The notes: a model not told the origin generated them from the letters alone. Counted from the first letter of the stretch, positions 1 to 12,734 are shown. The stretch is DNA of 64,000 nt from Ariolimax columbianus (GCA_036924085.1 JAVGWX010000019.1:11766196-11830195); one strand, 5' to 3'. Numbers and translations are program-made.

Positions 1-229
1 CATCCCCAAACAGATAAGTTCATAATATTTATCCTGGGTAAAGCAAACATTGTAAGATCAGAAAAGAATATACGATGAGGAAAGAAAATAAAGGCACGAA
101 AACAGTATTTTCATGAAGGAATGAAAAAAAGGGGACAGACAAATTAACGTGCATATTTGATTTACAATTTGTACAAAACCATGATGGCTACACAAAGAGT
201 GGTGTCAAAATAGCTCACATAAAACAAGC

Positions 230-1400
230 CGAAAATACATTTTCTCCAATACAGCAACCCGCGCATAAAAAATCTTCAATAAGCAAACCATTGCAAAGAA
301 TAGCTGCAGTAAAATAACCCATTTGCGGATTAGCTCAGATACAGTAACTCAAACACTAAAGTAAAAAAAAAACACAAAATAACTCCAATAAGACACCCAT
401 ACATAAAATAGCTTCAATAGGACAACAAAACACGAAATAGCTTCAATAGGACAACAAAATACGAAATAGTTTCAATAGGACAACAAAACACGAAATAGTT
501 TCAATAGGACAACAAAACACGAAATAGCTTCAATAGGACAACAAAATACGAAATAGTTTCAATAGTACAACAAAATTCGAAATAGTTTCAAAAGGACAAC
601 AAAACACGAAATAGCTTCAATAGGACAACAAAACACGAAAAAGCTTCAATACGACTACAAAACACGAAACAGCTTCAATAGGACAACAAAACACGAAATA
701 GCTTCAATACGACACAAAAACACGAAATAGCTTAAAAAGGATGACAAAACACGAAATAGCTTCAATACGACAACAAAACACGACATCGCTTCAATAGGAC
801 AACAAAACACGAAATAGCTTCAACAGGACAACAAAACACGAAATAGCTTCAATAGGACAACAAAATACGAAATAGTTTCAACAGGACAACAAAACACGAA
901 ATAGCTTCAATAGGACAACAAAATACGAAATAGTTTCAATAGGACAACAAAACACGAAATAGCTTCAATACGACACAAAAACACGAAATAGCTTAAAAAG
1001 GATGACAAAACACGAAATAGCTTCAATAGGACAACAAAACACGACATCGCTTCAATAGGACAACAAAACACGAAATAGCTTCAATAGGACAACAAAACAC
1101 GACATAGCTTCAATAAGACACCCAAACACAAAATAACTTCAACAATACACCTAAATACAAAATAACGTCAAAAAGACACCATCCCCAAAATATCTTCTAT
1201 TTCACACACAAACACAAAATAGCTTCTATAGGACACCAAAACACGCAAGAACTTCAATAAGACACCCAAACACAAAATAACTTCAAAAAGACACCATCCA
1301 CAAAATAGCTTCGATAAAGAAGTTCAAACACAACATAACTTCAATAAGACACACAAACACAAAATAGCTTCAATAAGACATCCCAAAACAAAAATAGCTT
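230..1400. repeat. 29-bp A-rich minisatellite array
   Basis: Tandem units of about 29 bp with core CTTCAATAGGACAACAAAAC followed by ACGAAATAG. The array is most regular from about 410 to 1130 and decays on both sides into related units such as CTTCAATAAGACACCCAAAC. Copies differ by single substitutions and small indels. No gene is supported; a 60-residue minus-strand open frame at its right end is low complexity. The first 230 bases of the window are A-rich with nothing recognisable. Confidence 0.9.
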
Positions 1401-1529
1401 CAATAAAACAAGTAACGCACACAAACATCTATGACGAATTAATCTCAAATTAAAGACCACAAATAGGCTATGTGAAAAAGAGCTGATGAAAAGATTCAAT
1501 AACGCATATACAAGGTGCTGCAAAAAAAT

Positions 1530-2990
1530 TCATCAACACACAATAAAGCTACCAACTAAATTCACACCAACAAAAAGTAACTACCTACAAAATTAACTTA
1601 CACACAGATGAGCTAACAACAACATTCCCCATCACATAATATAAAAGAACTACCGACAAAATTCACATACACATATAAAAGCTAACAACATAATTCACCT
1701 ACATAAAATAAAAAAGAGCAACTAACAAAAACACAATACACACACAATAGAAAAGAGTTACCAACAAAATTCACCTTCACACAATAGAAAGAGAGGCAAA
1801 TAAAATTCACAAAATAAACAAGATCTACCAAAAAATGCATTTTCACACTATAAAAATAGTTCGCTAAAAAATTCACTTACACACTTTACAAAAGGAGCGA
1901 CAAAAAAAATTCACCTACACACAATAGAAAGAGAAGCAAATAAAATTCACCTGCACAAAATAAACAAGATCTACCCAAAACATTCATTTTCACACTATAA
2001 AAATAGTTTGCTAAAAAATTCACTTACACACTTTACAAAAACAGCGACCAAAAAAATTCACCTACACACAATAGAAAAGAGCAGCGATCAAAACTCACCC
2101 ACACACATTAAGAAAATCCTATTACCAAATTTCACCTACACACAATGCAAAACAGCTACCAACCAAATTCACCTAAAAAAGAGATAGCAATAAATTTAAC
2201 CACATTTAATTTTTTAAAAAGCCAACAGTTAAGTCATCTTACACACAAAAGACCAACAACATTCACATTTACTCAATAAAAAGAACTGTCAACAAAATTC
2301 ACCTTAACACAATACAAAAATATAGCAACAAAATTCACTTACACATAAAAGAGCTATCAAAAACATTCACTTTCACATAATAAAAAAGAGGTAGCAAAAT
2401 ATTCACCTTCATGCAATTGAAGAAAAAGGTATACCAACATATTTCACCTTCTCAACATAAAGAACAGCTACTCAAAAAATTCACTTACACACACTAAAAA
2501 ATGGTAGCAACAACATTCAGTTACACACTCAAAAGCTACCAACAAAATTCTCCTTCACACAATAAAGAAGAGCTACCAACAAAATTAAGCTTCATACAAT
2601 ACAAAAGAGCTACGAACACAACTGACTTAAAAGAGTAACAAACAAAATGCACCTGCACACAATACAACACAAAAATTACTAACAAAATTCACCTTTAAAT
2701 AAAAAAAAGAAACCAACAGAATTCACCTACACAAATAATAAAAAATGGATACAAATAAAAATCACCTACATACAAAAATAGGAGCTAACAACAAAATCTA
2801 CTTACACGCAGAAAAGCTATCAACAAAATTCACCTTCACACAATTAAAAACAGCTACAAAGAAGATCGACATTATACAAAAACAATTAGTCAACAACAAT
2901 ATTCACGTACACATAAAAAAGCTAACAGTACAATTCACATTCACACCATAAAAAATGTGCCAACAAAATTCACCCTCACACAAAAGAGCT
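1530..2990. repeat. degenerate ~37-bp satellite
   Basis: Imperfect tandem repeats, with recurring AAAATTCACCTACACACAAT followed by AAAAGAGCTACCAAC. Spacing varies between roughly 30 and 42 bp, so this array is older or more eroded than its neighbours. Open frames at 1682-1876 and 2745-2951 fall entirely within it and reflect base composition only. Confidence 0.85.
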
Positions 2991-3079
2991 TCTGACATAA
3001 ATCCCTTATACAAGCACACAATCTGTCAGCAACTAACACATACAAACTAGTTCTGAAAATTAGCCCAAACACAACAGAG

Positions 3080-4035
3080 TTTACTACAAAACGCTTTGGA
3101 CAAACTTTCCGTCACACAAAATATATAGATACAATAACATATCCTCGTTCACTAGAAATGACAATAAAATAGACAACACACAATTTCCATAACACAGCAT
3201 CCCACGCATATAATAGCCCTTACCATATGAACAACACACACAATTGGTCCAACACAATAACCCACACATACAATATCTCCAACACAATAACCCACACAAA
3301 ATATCCCCAACACAATAAGCCACACACAAAATACCTTAAACACAATAACCCACACATAAAATAGCTCTAACACAATAACTCACACAAAATATCCCCAACA
3401 CAATAACCCACACAAAATATCCCCAACACAATAACCCACACATAAAATAGCTCCAACACTATAACCCACACAAAATATCCCCAACACAATAACCCACACA
3501 TAAAATAGCCCCAACACAATAACCCACACACAAAGTAACTCCAACACAATAACCCACACACAAAGTAACTACAACACAATAAGCCACACACAAAATAGCT
3601 CCAACACAATAACCTACACACAAAGTAACTCCAACACAATAACCCACACACAAAGTAACTCCAACACAATAACCCACACACAAAATAGCTCCAACACAAT
3701 AACCCACACACAAAGTAACTCCAACACAATAACTCACACACAAAGTAACTCCAACACAATAACCCACACACAAAATAACTCCAACACAATAACCAACACA
3801 CAAAGTAACTACAACACAATAACCCACACACAAAGTAACTCCAACACAATAACCCACACACAAAGTAACTCCAACACAATAACCCACACACAAAGTAACT
3901 CCAAAACAATAACCAACACACAAAGTAACTCCAATACAATAACCCACACTCAAAACAGTTCCAACACAATAACACACACAAAATATCCCCAACCCAATTA
4001 CGTACATATACAATATCCCCAACGCAATAGTGAGA
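3080..4035. repeat. 30-bp minisatellite array
   Basis: Tandem units of exactly 30 bp through most of the array (core CCAACACAATAACCCACACA followed by CAAAGTAACT). Because 30 is divisible by three and the unit lacks minus-strand stops, two long minus-strand frames (199 and 224 residues) run through it as a Cys/Tyr/Val-rich decapeptide repeat. Nothing marks them as genes: no flanking signals and no non-repeat domain. Confidence 0.95.
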
Positions 4036-4800
4036 GCACAAAACAACAAAACAATCAAATCCTCTTTACAAAGAAGCCAACTCTATACCACATCAATTGA
4101 AGTTCTGGGACATTTTAGTTTGGATAGCCAATAACAACAGTGGAGTTACATTACAATAGCAATAACGTGGCTAAATGTACTAATATATTTGAGAACATAC
4201 GACACACTGTTTTCACATAAAAAAACGGAAATGAGATGTCAGAATTTGCCAGACGGTGCGGAGCTGAGATAAAAGCTGTAGGGCAGCCGTTCCTATTTGA
4301 TAATGACTATACATGGCAACTGGCCTGCGGATATAGCACGACCGAAGATCCTGAACCCAAAGAAGAAGAAGAACATTCAATAACCATATGAGGACTATTT
4401 TGTCAAAGCAACAGAACTTTCATGCAAATAAAACAACATATTAGTGCCATTCTAATGTGACGTCAGTCATCCTCTGAGATTGTTCTTTTGTGAATCTTCA
4501 TTTCGTTCTTCGAGTATCCAATAAGATAAAGTCCTGTTTTGTTGTTGTTTTATTTATTTATTAACTTTTATTCGGATACAAGGATGCAGCACGCTGAACA
4601 AACTAATGGCAGCCATTGACTCATAGTTGGCTGATTGCATGACGGTCAGTAAACAATAGCTAACCAAAACCAAATTCTGCCTCCAATTGGCGACCCTGGG
4701 AACATACTGCACTAGTGTAGTCTGGCTAAGATAATAGGGATCGCTTTGGGAAGGCAAATTTGGTGCCCAAAAAGCCAGCGGAAGCAGAATGTGTCGGGCC
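4036..4800. other. repeat-derived spacer, no gene
   Basis: No gene is supported. A short CCAAAGAAGAAGAAGAAC stretch at about 4358-4375 resembles the GAA tail of the LINE family described at 24236-29616, but I could not find a matching target-site duplication. Around 4765-4805 is a diverged match to the conserved SINE/LINE core seen at 7772-7812. Confidence 0.5.
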
Positions 4801-4804
4801 GAAA

Positions 4805-4918
4805 GGTGCAGATTTTGTAATCTCTTCGAGACCAGGTCAGATGCATATTGTTGCGTTAGCTCACATCCTTCTTTAAACATTGTTGTCCAGCTCTTCAATG
4901 TTGTCTTCGACACACTTT
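4805..4918 (-). pseudogene. mariner-like transposase fragment
   Basis: On the minus strand this reads as a broken N-terminal piece of a mariner-type transposase. It shares the stretch around SWTTMFKEGCELTQ (one frame) and EELDNNV (another) with the better-preserved relic at 33670-33900. The 119-residue minus frame at 4554-4913 starts in this fragment and then runs into unrelated sequence, so it is not a gene. The fragment stops exactly where the 20-bp array begins. Confidence 0.6.
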
Positions 4919-4920
4919 AG

Positions 4921-6540
4921 TATACATATGGAGTCGGCAGTATACATATGGAGTCGGCAGTATACAAATGGAGTTGGCAGTATACATATGGAGTTGGCAG
5001 TATACATATGGAGTCGGCAGTATACATATGGAGTTGGCAGTATACATATGGAGTCGGCAGTATACATATGGAGTCGGCAGTATACATATGGAGTCGGCAG
5101 TATACATATGGAGTCGGCAGTATACATATGGAGTCGGCAGTATACATATGGAGTCGGCAGTATACATATGGAGTTGGCAGTATACATATGGAGTTGGCAG
5201 TATACATATGGAGTCGGCAGTATACATATGGAGTCGGCAGTATACATATGGAGTTGGCAGTATACATATGGAGTCGGCAGTATACATATGGAGTTGGCAG
5301 TATACATATGGAGTCGGCAGTATACATATGGAGTCGGCAGTATACATATGGAGTCGGCAGTATACATATGGAGTCGGCAGTATACATATGGAGTCGGCAG
5401 TATACATATGGAGTCGGCAGTATACATATGGAGTCGGCAGTATACATATGGAGTTGGCAGTATACATATGGAGTTGGCAGTATACATATGGAGTCGGCAG
5501 TATACATATGGAGTCGGCAGTATACATATGGAGTTGGCAGTATACATATGGAGTTGGCAGTATACATATGGAGTCGGCAGTATACATATGGAGTCGGCAG
5601 TATACATATGGAGTTGGCAGTATACATATGGAGTTGGCAGTATACATATGGAGTTGGCAGTATACATATGGAGTCGGCAGTATACATATGGAGTTGGCAG
5701 TATACATATGGAGTCGGCAGTATACATATGGAGTTGGCAGTATACATATGGAGTCGGCAGTATACATATGGAGTCGGCAGTATACATATGGAGTCGGCAG
5801 TATACATATGGAGTCGGCAGTATACATATGGAGTCGGCAGTATACATATGGAGTCGGCAGTATACATATGGAGTCGGCAGTATACATATGGAGTTGGCAG
5901 TATACATATGGAGTTGGCAGTATACATATGGAGTCGGCAGTATACATATGGAGTCGGCAGTATACATATGGAGTTGGCAGTATACATATGGAGTTGGCAG
6001 TATACATATGGAGTCGGCAGTATACATATGGAGTCGGCAGTATACATATGGAGTTGGCAGTATACATATGGAGTTGGCAGTATACATATGGAGTTGGCAG
6101 TATACATATGGAGTCGGCAGTATACATATGGAGTTGGCAGTATACATATGGAGTCGGCAGTATACATATGGAGTCGGCAGTATACATATGGAGTCGGCAG
6201 TATACATATGGAGTTGGCAGTATACATATGGAGTTGGCAGTATACATATGGAGTCGGTAGTATACATATGGAGTCGGCAGTATACATATGGAGTTGGCAG
6301 TATACATATGGAGTCGGCAGTATACATATGGAGTCGGCAGTATACATATGGAGTTGGCAGTATACATATGGAGTTGGCAGTATACATATGGAGTCGGTAG
6401 TATACATATGGAGTCGGCAGTATACATATGGAGTTGGCAGTATACATATGGAGTTGGCAGTATACATATGGAGTCGGCAGTATACATATGGAGTCGGCAG
6501 TATACTTATGGAGTTGGCAGTATACATATTGTTACGGCAG
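4921..6540. repeat. 20-bp minisatellite, 81 copies
   Basis: Eighty-one consecutive 20-bp units, TATACATATGGAGTCGGCAG, with no insertion or deletion over 1,620 bp. Nearly all variation is one C/T site (GTCGG or GTTGG). Rare variants are a TACAAATG unit near the left end, two GTCGGTAG units at 6241 and 6381, and degenerate units at the right end. Several 430-544 residue frames on both strands are shadows of the repeat. The left border is a mariner fragment. Confidence 0.99.
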
Positions 6541-7083
6541 TATACATTCATGATACTACGTTTATAATGTACGTATATTGTGTAACGCCGATTTTATTGG
6601 CGAATTAAAAAACACATTGACGTATGTTCATTTATTTGTGTGGCTGAACAAATAATATCTGAAACGAGCTGTGATATGCTCCATTATGGTAAGAGATGTA
6701 CAGTAGTGGCACTACACACACGTTGAACATCTTATCAGTTATAATGTGGATGTTTTTTTTTTAGTGCTAGCTGTCATAATGTAATGTAAAGTAATGAGTT
6801 TGGTGTTTGCCGGCTGACGACTTTTGAGCAATTTTAAAGGAAACTACTATGTGAATGGAGTGTCCAGTTTAATTTATTTTGACGGAACCCGGTGTGTGTA
6901 TGTGTTTGTGTGTGTGTGTTTGTTTGTGTGTGTGTTTTTGTGTGTATGTGGTGTATGTTTGTGTGGGGGGGGGGGGGGGGGGGATTGGAATGTGACAACT
7001 AGGCTGTCGGAAGTTGCGTCATGTGTTAATAGCTTCTGTTACATTTGACATAATTTTTTTTTTTCATTTAAAAAATTGTTTTT
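6541..7083. other. spacer with GT tract and G-run
   Basis: No gene seen. Contains a T/G-rich microsatellite (about 6895-6963) that ends in an uninterrupted run of about 18 G at 6965-6983, followed by T-rich sequence. The 74-residue plus frame through it is low complexity. Confidence 0.7.
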
Positions 7084-7195
7084 TTTTTTTTTTTGGCGTG
7101 CACCTTATTTCTCTAATCCCCAAGGCGGTGTGCATTGCACTGTGGTTTTTATTTTACGCCTGTCGGCCCAGTGCATCCGACTTCAGCATGATTTG
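7084..7195 (-). mobile_element. 3' part of tRNA-type SINE (truncated)
   Basis: Reverse-strand copy of the 3' half of the SINE seen complete at 7626-7886. It carries the T-run (A-tail complement), CCCCAAGGCGG, GCCTGTCGGCCCAGTGCATC and the core's end at CTTCAGCATG. The tRNA-related head is missing, as expected for a 5'-truncated insertion. Confidence 0.8.
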
Positions 7196-7196
7196 A

Positions 7197-7612
7197 CATT
7201 ATAAAATCATGTGATGCACTGCACGTTTAACAATAATATGCCGTACATAAGATCATACAATTTGTTCAAGTTCACAGTCTAAACTTATATTTAACTTTAC
7301 AGTCTAAACACATCTGTACTGCTTTACATAATACAATCATATGTACTACTTTACCTTATAAAGTCGTCTATTTCGCTTTACATAATACAATCATCTTTTG
7401 CACTTTATAGTATAACATCAGCTATTTCAATTTACTGTATACAATCATATATTGTAGTTTATATTATAAAAATCAGCTACTGCACTTTACAGTGTACATA
7501 TAATATATTCTACTTTATATATACATTGATCGACTGCAATTTACAATATAAATCCATCCACTGCACTTTATAGTATAACATCATCTACCATAATTTTACA
7601 GTATAGAATATT
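7197..7612. repeat. ~36-bp AT-rich satellite, left block
   Basis: Degenerate tandem repeats around ACTTTACAGTATAAAATCAT followed by CTATTGC. The array continues at 7890-7985 after the SINE, showing that the SINE inserted into a pre-existing array. The same satellite occurs in the opposite orientation at about 10540-10985. Confidence 0.8.
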
Positions 7613-7625
7613 ATATTCTACTTTG

Positions 7626-7886
7626 GGGGGACGGCGTGGCCTAATGGTTAAGTGGCACGGCTCACAACCAGAAGGTGCTGGGTTCGATCCCCATCACAGC
7701 ACCGGCCGTTACCCCGGGGAAGCAAACCCTTAGAAAATGCAGGAGGAAGCAGGCCCTTACATAAAATGCATGCTGAAGTCGGATGCACTGGGCCGACAGG
7801 CGCAAAATAAAAACTACAGTGTAACGCACACACGCCTTGGGGAATAGATAAATAAGGCGAACGCAAAAAAAAAACCCAAAAAAAAA
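7626..7886 (+). mobile_element. complete tRNA-derived SINE
   Basis: Begins GGGGACGGCGTGGCCTAATG with a pol III A-box-like TGGCCTAATGGTTAAGTGG and a B box GGTTCGATCCC, so the head is tRNA-derived. The body contains GCTGAAGTCGGATGCACTGG and GCCGACAGGCGCAAAATAAA, and the 3' end is an A-rich tail. It is flanked by a 13-bp target-site duplication, ATATTCTACTTTG, at 7613-7625 and 7887-7899. It sits in the ~36-bp satellite. A nearly identical copy is at 31271-31534. SINEs encode no protein and depend on a LINE for movement; the A-rich tail suggests a partner other than the GAA-tail LINE. Confidence 0.93.
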
Positions 7887-7985
7887 ATATTCTACTTTGC
7901 AGTATAAAATCATCTATTGCATGTTACAGTATAAAATCATCTATTGCATGTTACAGTATAAAATTATCGATTCGACTTTCCATTG

Positions 7986-8344
7986 TTATAAATATGGTCC
8001 ATGTTATTTTACCACATGATCCACTTTACAACTGTTATGTAGCTTTCCTGTTTCTTTTGTTGTCTAATTTTGACGAGAAAAGCTGCTTTCCTTTGAGACT
8101 GAGTTCTTTCAGTTATTTCAAGGGACTCATATGTTACAGAGTTCAATATTGTGTATGCATGTGCTTTGTTCGTTCTGTATCAATACCACACGAATATTTG
8201 AGACGACACTTTTTTATCAAGGACCTTTTTTTTACCAAGCTGTTATGTCCTTTGATGTGAAGAAAACGTTTTATCCTTTTGATTTTGATTTCGTTAATAA
8301 ATTCTTTTTCCTAACCATATATTCTCTAAGGCGTTTTTCTTAAT
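7986..8344. other. AT-rich spacer, no gene seen
   Basis: Two short plus-strand frames (88 and 70 residues) are hydrophobic and compositionally biased, with no motif and no splice context. I see nothing else here. Confidence 0.5.
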
Positions 8345-8560
8345 TTTTCAACCCAGTTAACGAGATTTGCATAGAAGTTTAGAAAAGTATAAACTTCTAA
8401 ACCCGGCTTAACCATTAAAAAAGTATAACTTCCTCTAACCAGTTTAATCATTTGAAAAGTATAACTTTCTCTACCCAGTTTAATCATTAAAAAGTATAAC
8501 ATCATCTACCCAGCTTAATCATTAGAAAAGTATTAGGTTCTTTACCCCATTTAATCATCA
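8345..8560. repeat. ~38-bp satellite
   Basis: About five degenerate tandem units with core AAGTATAACTTCCTCTACCC and CAGTTTAATCATTAAAA. The following 8560-9070 is unremarkable spacer. Confidence 0.7.
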
Positions 8561-9079
8561 AAATGAACTCGACTACACTTCCACCAAAATGCCCGATGCA
8601 GTGACGCGGATTTAATGAGGAAGCCGTATTATCAGTTTTCCAGGAGACCTCTTTGGATATCGGTCTTATTAATGAAGACGTTTTGACTGCGCTGTGTGGA
8701 GTAATGCCATCAACTGACGGCACCAAGAAGCATTAGAAAACGTCTGCTACTTGTCTATGTGGAAGCAGAATATTGGGAATGAGAGAAGAAGGAAAGAAGA
8801 TCACAACTATGTGCATTGTAGTGGTTCAAGGGACTTGTGTATTTGCGTGGCTGAGTGACTGGAGTGCTTGTTTTTCATAGCAAAGGGTCATGGTTGAAAT
8901 TATGATTTCGACATTCCAAGTCTACTGTGCTGTAAATTGAAATCAGACGTGCAGTTAGAGAAGCAAAGGAAAGTAAACAGGCCATCCAGTCTCAGACAAG
9001 TTGTACACAGGCCAAAGCAGGTCTCTGACACTTCAATCCCTATCTTTTCATATTACACTTGCCACAGAAAGAATACGCT

Positions 9080-9605
9080 AGACTTGCCAGAATGTCAAGG
9101 CTAGGGAAAATTCACAGCAACTTGTCATGCTGTCAAGCTGAGAAAAAAGTTACAGTTGACTTGTCATAACAAAAAGGCCAGGGCAATGCCACAGTTGATT
9201 TGTCATAAGGTCAAATCAGAGAAATGGCACAGTTGATTTGTGAGTTAGACAAGACCAGAGAAATCTCATAGTTGATTTCTTAGAATGTTAAGGACAGAGA
9301 AATGTCACAGTTGATTTGTCAGACAGTCAAGGCCAAATAAATGTTACAGTTGATTTGTCAGATAGTCAAAGGTCAGAGAAACATTACAGTTGATGCGTCA
9401 GATAGTCAAGGCCAGAGATATGGCCTAATTGACTTGTCAGAAGGTTAAATCCAGAGAAATGTCACAAATGATTCGTCAGAAAGTCAAGGCCAGAGAAATG
9501 GTCCAATTGACTTGTCAGAAAGTCAAATCCAGAGAAATGTCACAGTAGATTTGTCAGATAGTCAAAGGTCCGAAAAATGTCACAGTTGATTTGTCAGAAC
9601 GCCAA
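9080..9605. repeat. 39-bp satellite
   Basis: About thirteen tandem units of about 39 bp with core AGTCAAGGCCAGAGAAATGT followed by CACAGTTGATTTGTCAGAA. Similarity between units is moderate. Confidence 0.85.
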
Positions 9606-9734
9606 GACCAGAATGAGATACTTCAGACGGATCCTTGGAATAACCTAAAGCGATCATGTCACAAACGTCAACTTACTAAACACAATCACACAGTCTATTG
9701 TACATTATCAAGACATCCTACCAGTGGTAAAGAC

Positions 9735-10110
9735 ACTCCAGCTTCAATGGTACTGCCATGTTTTGCGATTTAGGGGGCTACCAAACAATAATACTAAGAT
9801 GCACCGTCTCCGGCAAGAGAAAAAGAGGCCGCTCCAAGAAACGCTGGACAGATGATATTCGGAAGTGGATATCAAAGTCCCTGGAGGACACAGCCATTAT
9901 GGCGCTGGACAGAGGAAAAATTGCATGGATTTGTTCATGAGGCAGTGGTATTGGGCGATGCCAAAACGACCTCACACAGACCAACGATGAATCACACCCG
10001 CTCGGGAGAGGGTTGGGCGCCCCACGGCTAGGAACTTTTTCAAGACACATTACTCTAAAGTGGAGGGATGTCCCTACGACCTTTCTGAGGTTACGGGAAA
10101 GACGAGACGA
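9735..10110 (+). pseudogene. LINE 3' end (RT C-terminal region)
   Basis: Degenerate plus-strand C-terminal region typical of RTE-like LINE reverse transcriptases. GKRKRGRSKKRWTDDIRKW and SLEDTAIMALDRGK are followed, in another frame, by the usual conserved tail. Frame changes and stops show it is dead. The assignment rests on the basic GRxxKRW..DI motif that many LINE families share, so the family is uncertain. Confidence 0.65.
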
Positions 10111-10480
10111 GACAAAGATAGAGATATGACGCGCTGACGTCTAAGTTTAGAAATAAACACACACTCCATACCCCTCTTCCCTCCTCCCTCTCAACCTCTG
10201 AAAAAAAAACAGACTAGAATAACATAAACAACAGATACAATACATTTTTTTTTTTTAAATGACAACTTTATAGCTATGCTGAAGAGCAAAAACAGCGAAT
10301 GTTTGCAATGTTTTACTGTATAACCTTAATGTGTGCATACATATCTAAACTGACTCAGTCTCTAGTCGAAAGGGGAAAGTCTCGTCAAAATGAGGTAGCA
10401 ATAACAAAGAAACAATAAAGCCAAACAAAAATTGCAGGGTGGAACATGGGTTAAAATAACATTTATGTTATCACAGATTA
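10111..10480. other. AT-rich spacer, no gene seen
   Basis: A- and T-runs only; no coding or repeat structure that I can support. Confidence 0.4.
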
Positions 10481-10539
10481 TTATAATATATAAAATGGAA
10501 TAGATGAATATATTCTGAAAAGAAAGATAAAGGTGCATG

Positions 10540-10985
10540 TAATATTCAGCTGAATAGCGATCTCAAGCTGTGAACAGGAATATAGTGAAATAGTTGCTAT
10601 ACTATAAATTATAAAAGATGAGTTTATATTGTAAAGTGCAATAGATGAGTGCACATTGTAAAGCAGAATAAATGTTTAAACAATAAAGGACACTAGATTA
10701 GTTTAAGTTATAAAGCAAAACATATATACAAGTGTGTTTATAGAATAAAGGTCAATAGATGAGTTTAATGTGTAAAGGACAATACATGTTTATACAATAA
10801 AGGGCTATATATGAGTTTATATTGAAAAGTTGAATCGATGAGATTATTATGCAAAGTGCAAAATAATAGTGTATTTTGCAATGTAGAATAGCTGCGTTTA
10901 TACTGTTAGGGACAATATATAAGTTTATTCTGTAAATGACAATATATGCGTTTATACTGTGAAAGATAATATATAATGTAATACT
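10540..10985. repeat. ~36-bp AT-rich satellite, inverted block
   Basis: Degenerate tandem repeats around GCAATAGATGAGTTTATATT followed by GTAAAG. This is the reverse complement of the satellite at 7197-7985, so the two blocks lie in opposite orientation about 2.6 kb apart. Confidence 0.75.
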
Positions 10986-10989
10986 TATT

Positions 10990-11850
10990 CTTAGTCATAG
11001 TTGACCTATACTTCTACAACGATTGCTGCCCTTGAGCAGGTTCCAGTTCGTGTGCGAGTTGGTGGTAAGCTGTAAATGGATTTCTCTGTTTAGCGAGCTG
11101 GGTTCGAGCAGTGCTGCATTATTTCGTCTTCTGCATGTACCAAATAAGGTTCTAGGCGGTTCTGTCTCGGACACGGGTCATCGAGTAAACCCTCGCATGT
11201 TTTTTCAGGTTCTTAAATATTGTTGTGCAACTTGAGTGAATCTTGGATGTTCCGGGACATATCTTTTCAAAGCAAGCGTTCAACAGATTGGTTGCTGTGC
11301 TGCAGAGTTGTCTTCCCTTCTGACTACATTGCTAGCTCAGCGGTGTTTGGAGCTGGGGGCATTCTGTATGACATTTTGGACATGTGATATTACATAGATA
11401 TCACTGTTGTGTAGGCCTATATGTTGTCTAAGTGATATGTCAATTCGGCGCTTTTGTGATAGGTCCACGAGATTTCCATGACGTTTGTAGGAGACCAAAT
11501 TTCACTTCCATTGCATATCGCTGGTAGGACACTTGAATCGAAGAAATCTGATCTAAGTTTGGTGTTTGCCATTGCGTATGTTGCAGTGAGGATCGAGTTG
11601 AAGGTGGCTCAGCCCACTCGCAGACGCCTACCAATTTCACGCTTCAGATTATTTTATTTTGTTGAAGAAACGAATGAGGTAAAATGTGTGCCGCAGGGTG
11701 ACCAAATCTCGCCTAACAATTTCTAAGCATGTCTAGAGCAGACGATGAGACATTGCGATTTGGAAAAAACATGGCCTCCGCAGTGATGAGCGATTACTCA
11801 ATAATCTAAGACTTTCCAAAGACATCAGACTCATCACAGAGGTACCTGTT
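10990..11850. other. spacer, possible decayed LINE on minus strand
   Basis: Weak minus-strand coding-like stretches lie at about 11440-11640 (66 residues), interrupted by stops on both sides. They may be a very old LINE fragment, but no diagnostic motif is preserved. Confidence 0.3.
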
Positions 11851-11852
11851 TA

Positions 11853-12115
11853 ACGTAACGCCTTTATACTGGTTTAGAAGACTATGCAGTGTGTGTGCAA
11901 CCAGTTTCTTTTATATTCACTTAATCTAAAAACAAATATGTGCACCCATTATATTCTTGAGTGCATTAATTGACCCTGCCTCCACTATTTCCTGCGGCAA
12001 TATTTTCACTACCGTAACTAAAAACATATTTCCTGGTATCTAATATGTACCATTCTTTATTTAATTTGTAGTTGTGCCCTCCTGTTCTTGTAGCCTGCTG
12101 TATTTTCTACAAACT
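11853..12115 (-). mobile_element. CR1-like LINE 3' end, truncated
   Basis: Matches the 3' end of the CR1-like element at 30369-32683 in the same minus orientation: the terminus complementary to CCAGTATAAAGACG, then the complement of GAGGCAGGGTCAATTAATGC, then the region encoding the last residues and 3' UTR. It is clearly more diverged than the other copies. Confidence 0.8.
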
Positions 12116-12734
12116 TTTGAATCATCGCGACGGGCACTTGTTGCCAATGCGGAAAACGTTTCTTGATTACTGGTGAGAAACGAACGCAGCGCATTAGAAA
12201 CCAGTTGAACTCATTTTTAAGGGAATAACGTAAGACCTGAGTAACCAGAAGGGAAGTTAAACTATCGTACACTTATAATCATGTCCTGAAAACCGACGTG
12301 TGAGGAATATGCATGGTGCTAGCAACTTCATAATGTAAAACTATTCATGTAAAATCCATTACTGCAAGTGCTTTCACACAGGTTTCCTGAATGGTGTCAT
12401 TAATGTCGCACCTCGACCTAAACGTAAGTGCTCAATCTCCCTCAGCATATGGGGGTATGAGATAGATGAATAAATGCTTCTTGTCCGCTCAGTTACCGTG
12501 TAGAGAACCGAACATGCTAATTTTTGCCCAGCTAAAAAAATATGCTGTAGCAGGTGTTGAACCCATGCCGCTAATGTCACTCGATTTGTTTCACATCTGA
12601 TGGGTTCTCTCAATAAATATAGTGAGGTGCCAGTTACGATGCGGACTAGAGTCCAGTGCTAGAGAACAATATCAGTACCCAAAAAAGAAGCTACGGTGGT
12701 ACTAACAATTAAGTCGATGAAAACACATTCATGT
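12116..12734. other. spacer, no gene seen
   Basis: Two minus-strand frames of 71 and 79 residues have no recognisable domain; the first partly overlaps the CR1 relic. No splice-bounded exon could be defined. Confidence 0.4.

Noticed and set aside
4921..6540. CRISPR-like regular repeat
   Set aside because: Units are directly contiguous with no unique spacers; eukaryotic minisatellite.
4873..6567. Six overlapping frames of 430-544 residues on both strands
   Set aside because: All are translations of the 20-bp minisatellite; open in many frames because the unit lacks stops.
7630..7700. Stand-alone tRNA gene
   Set aside because: A and B boxes belong to a SINE head: identical body, tail and target duplications are present, and a second copy exists at 31271.
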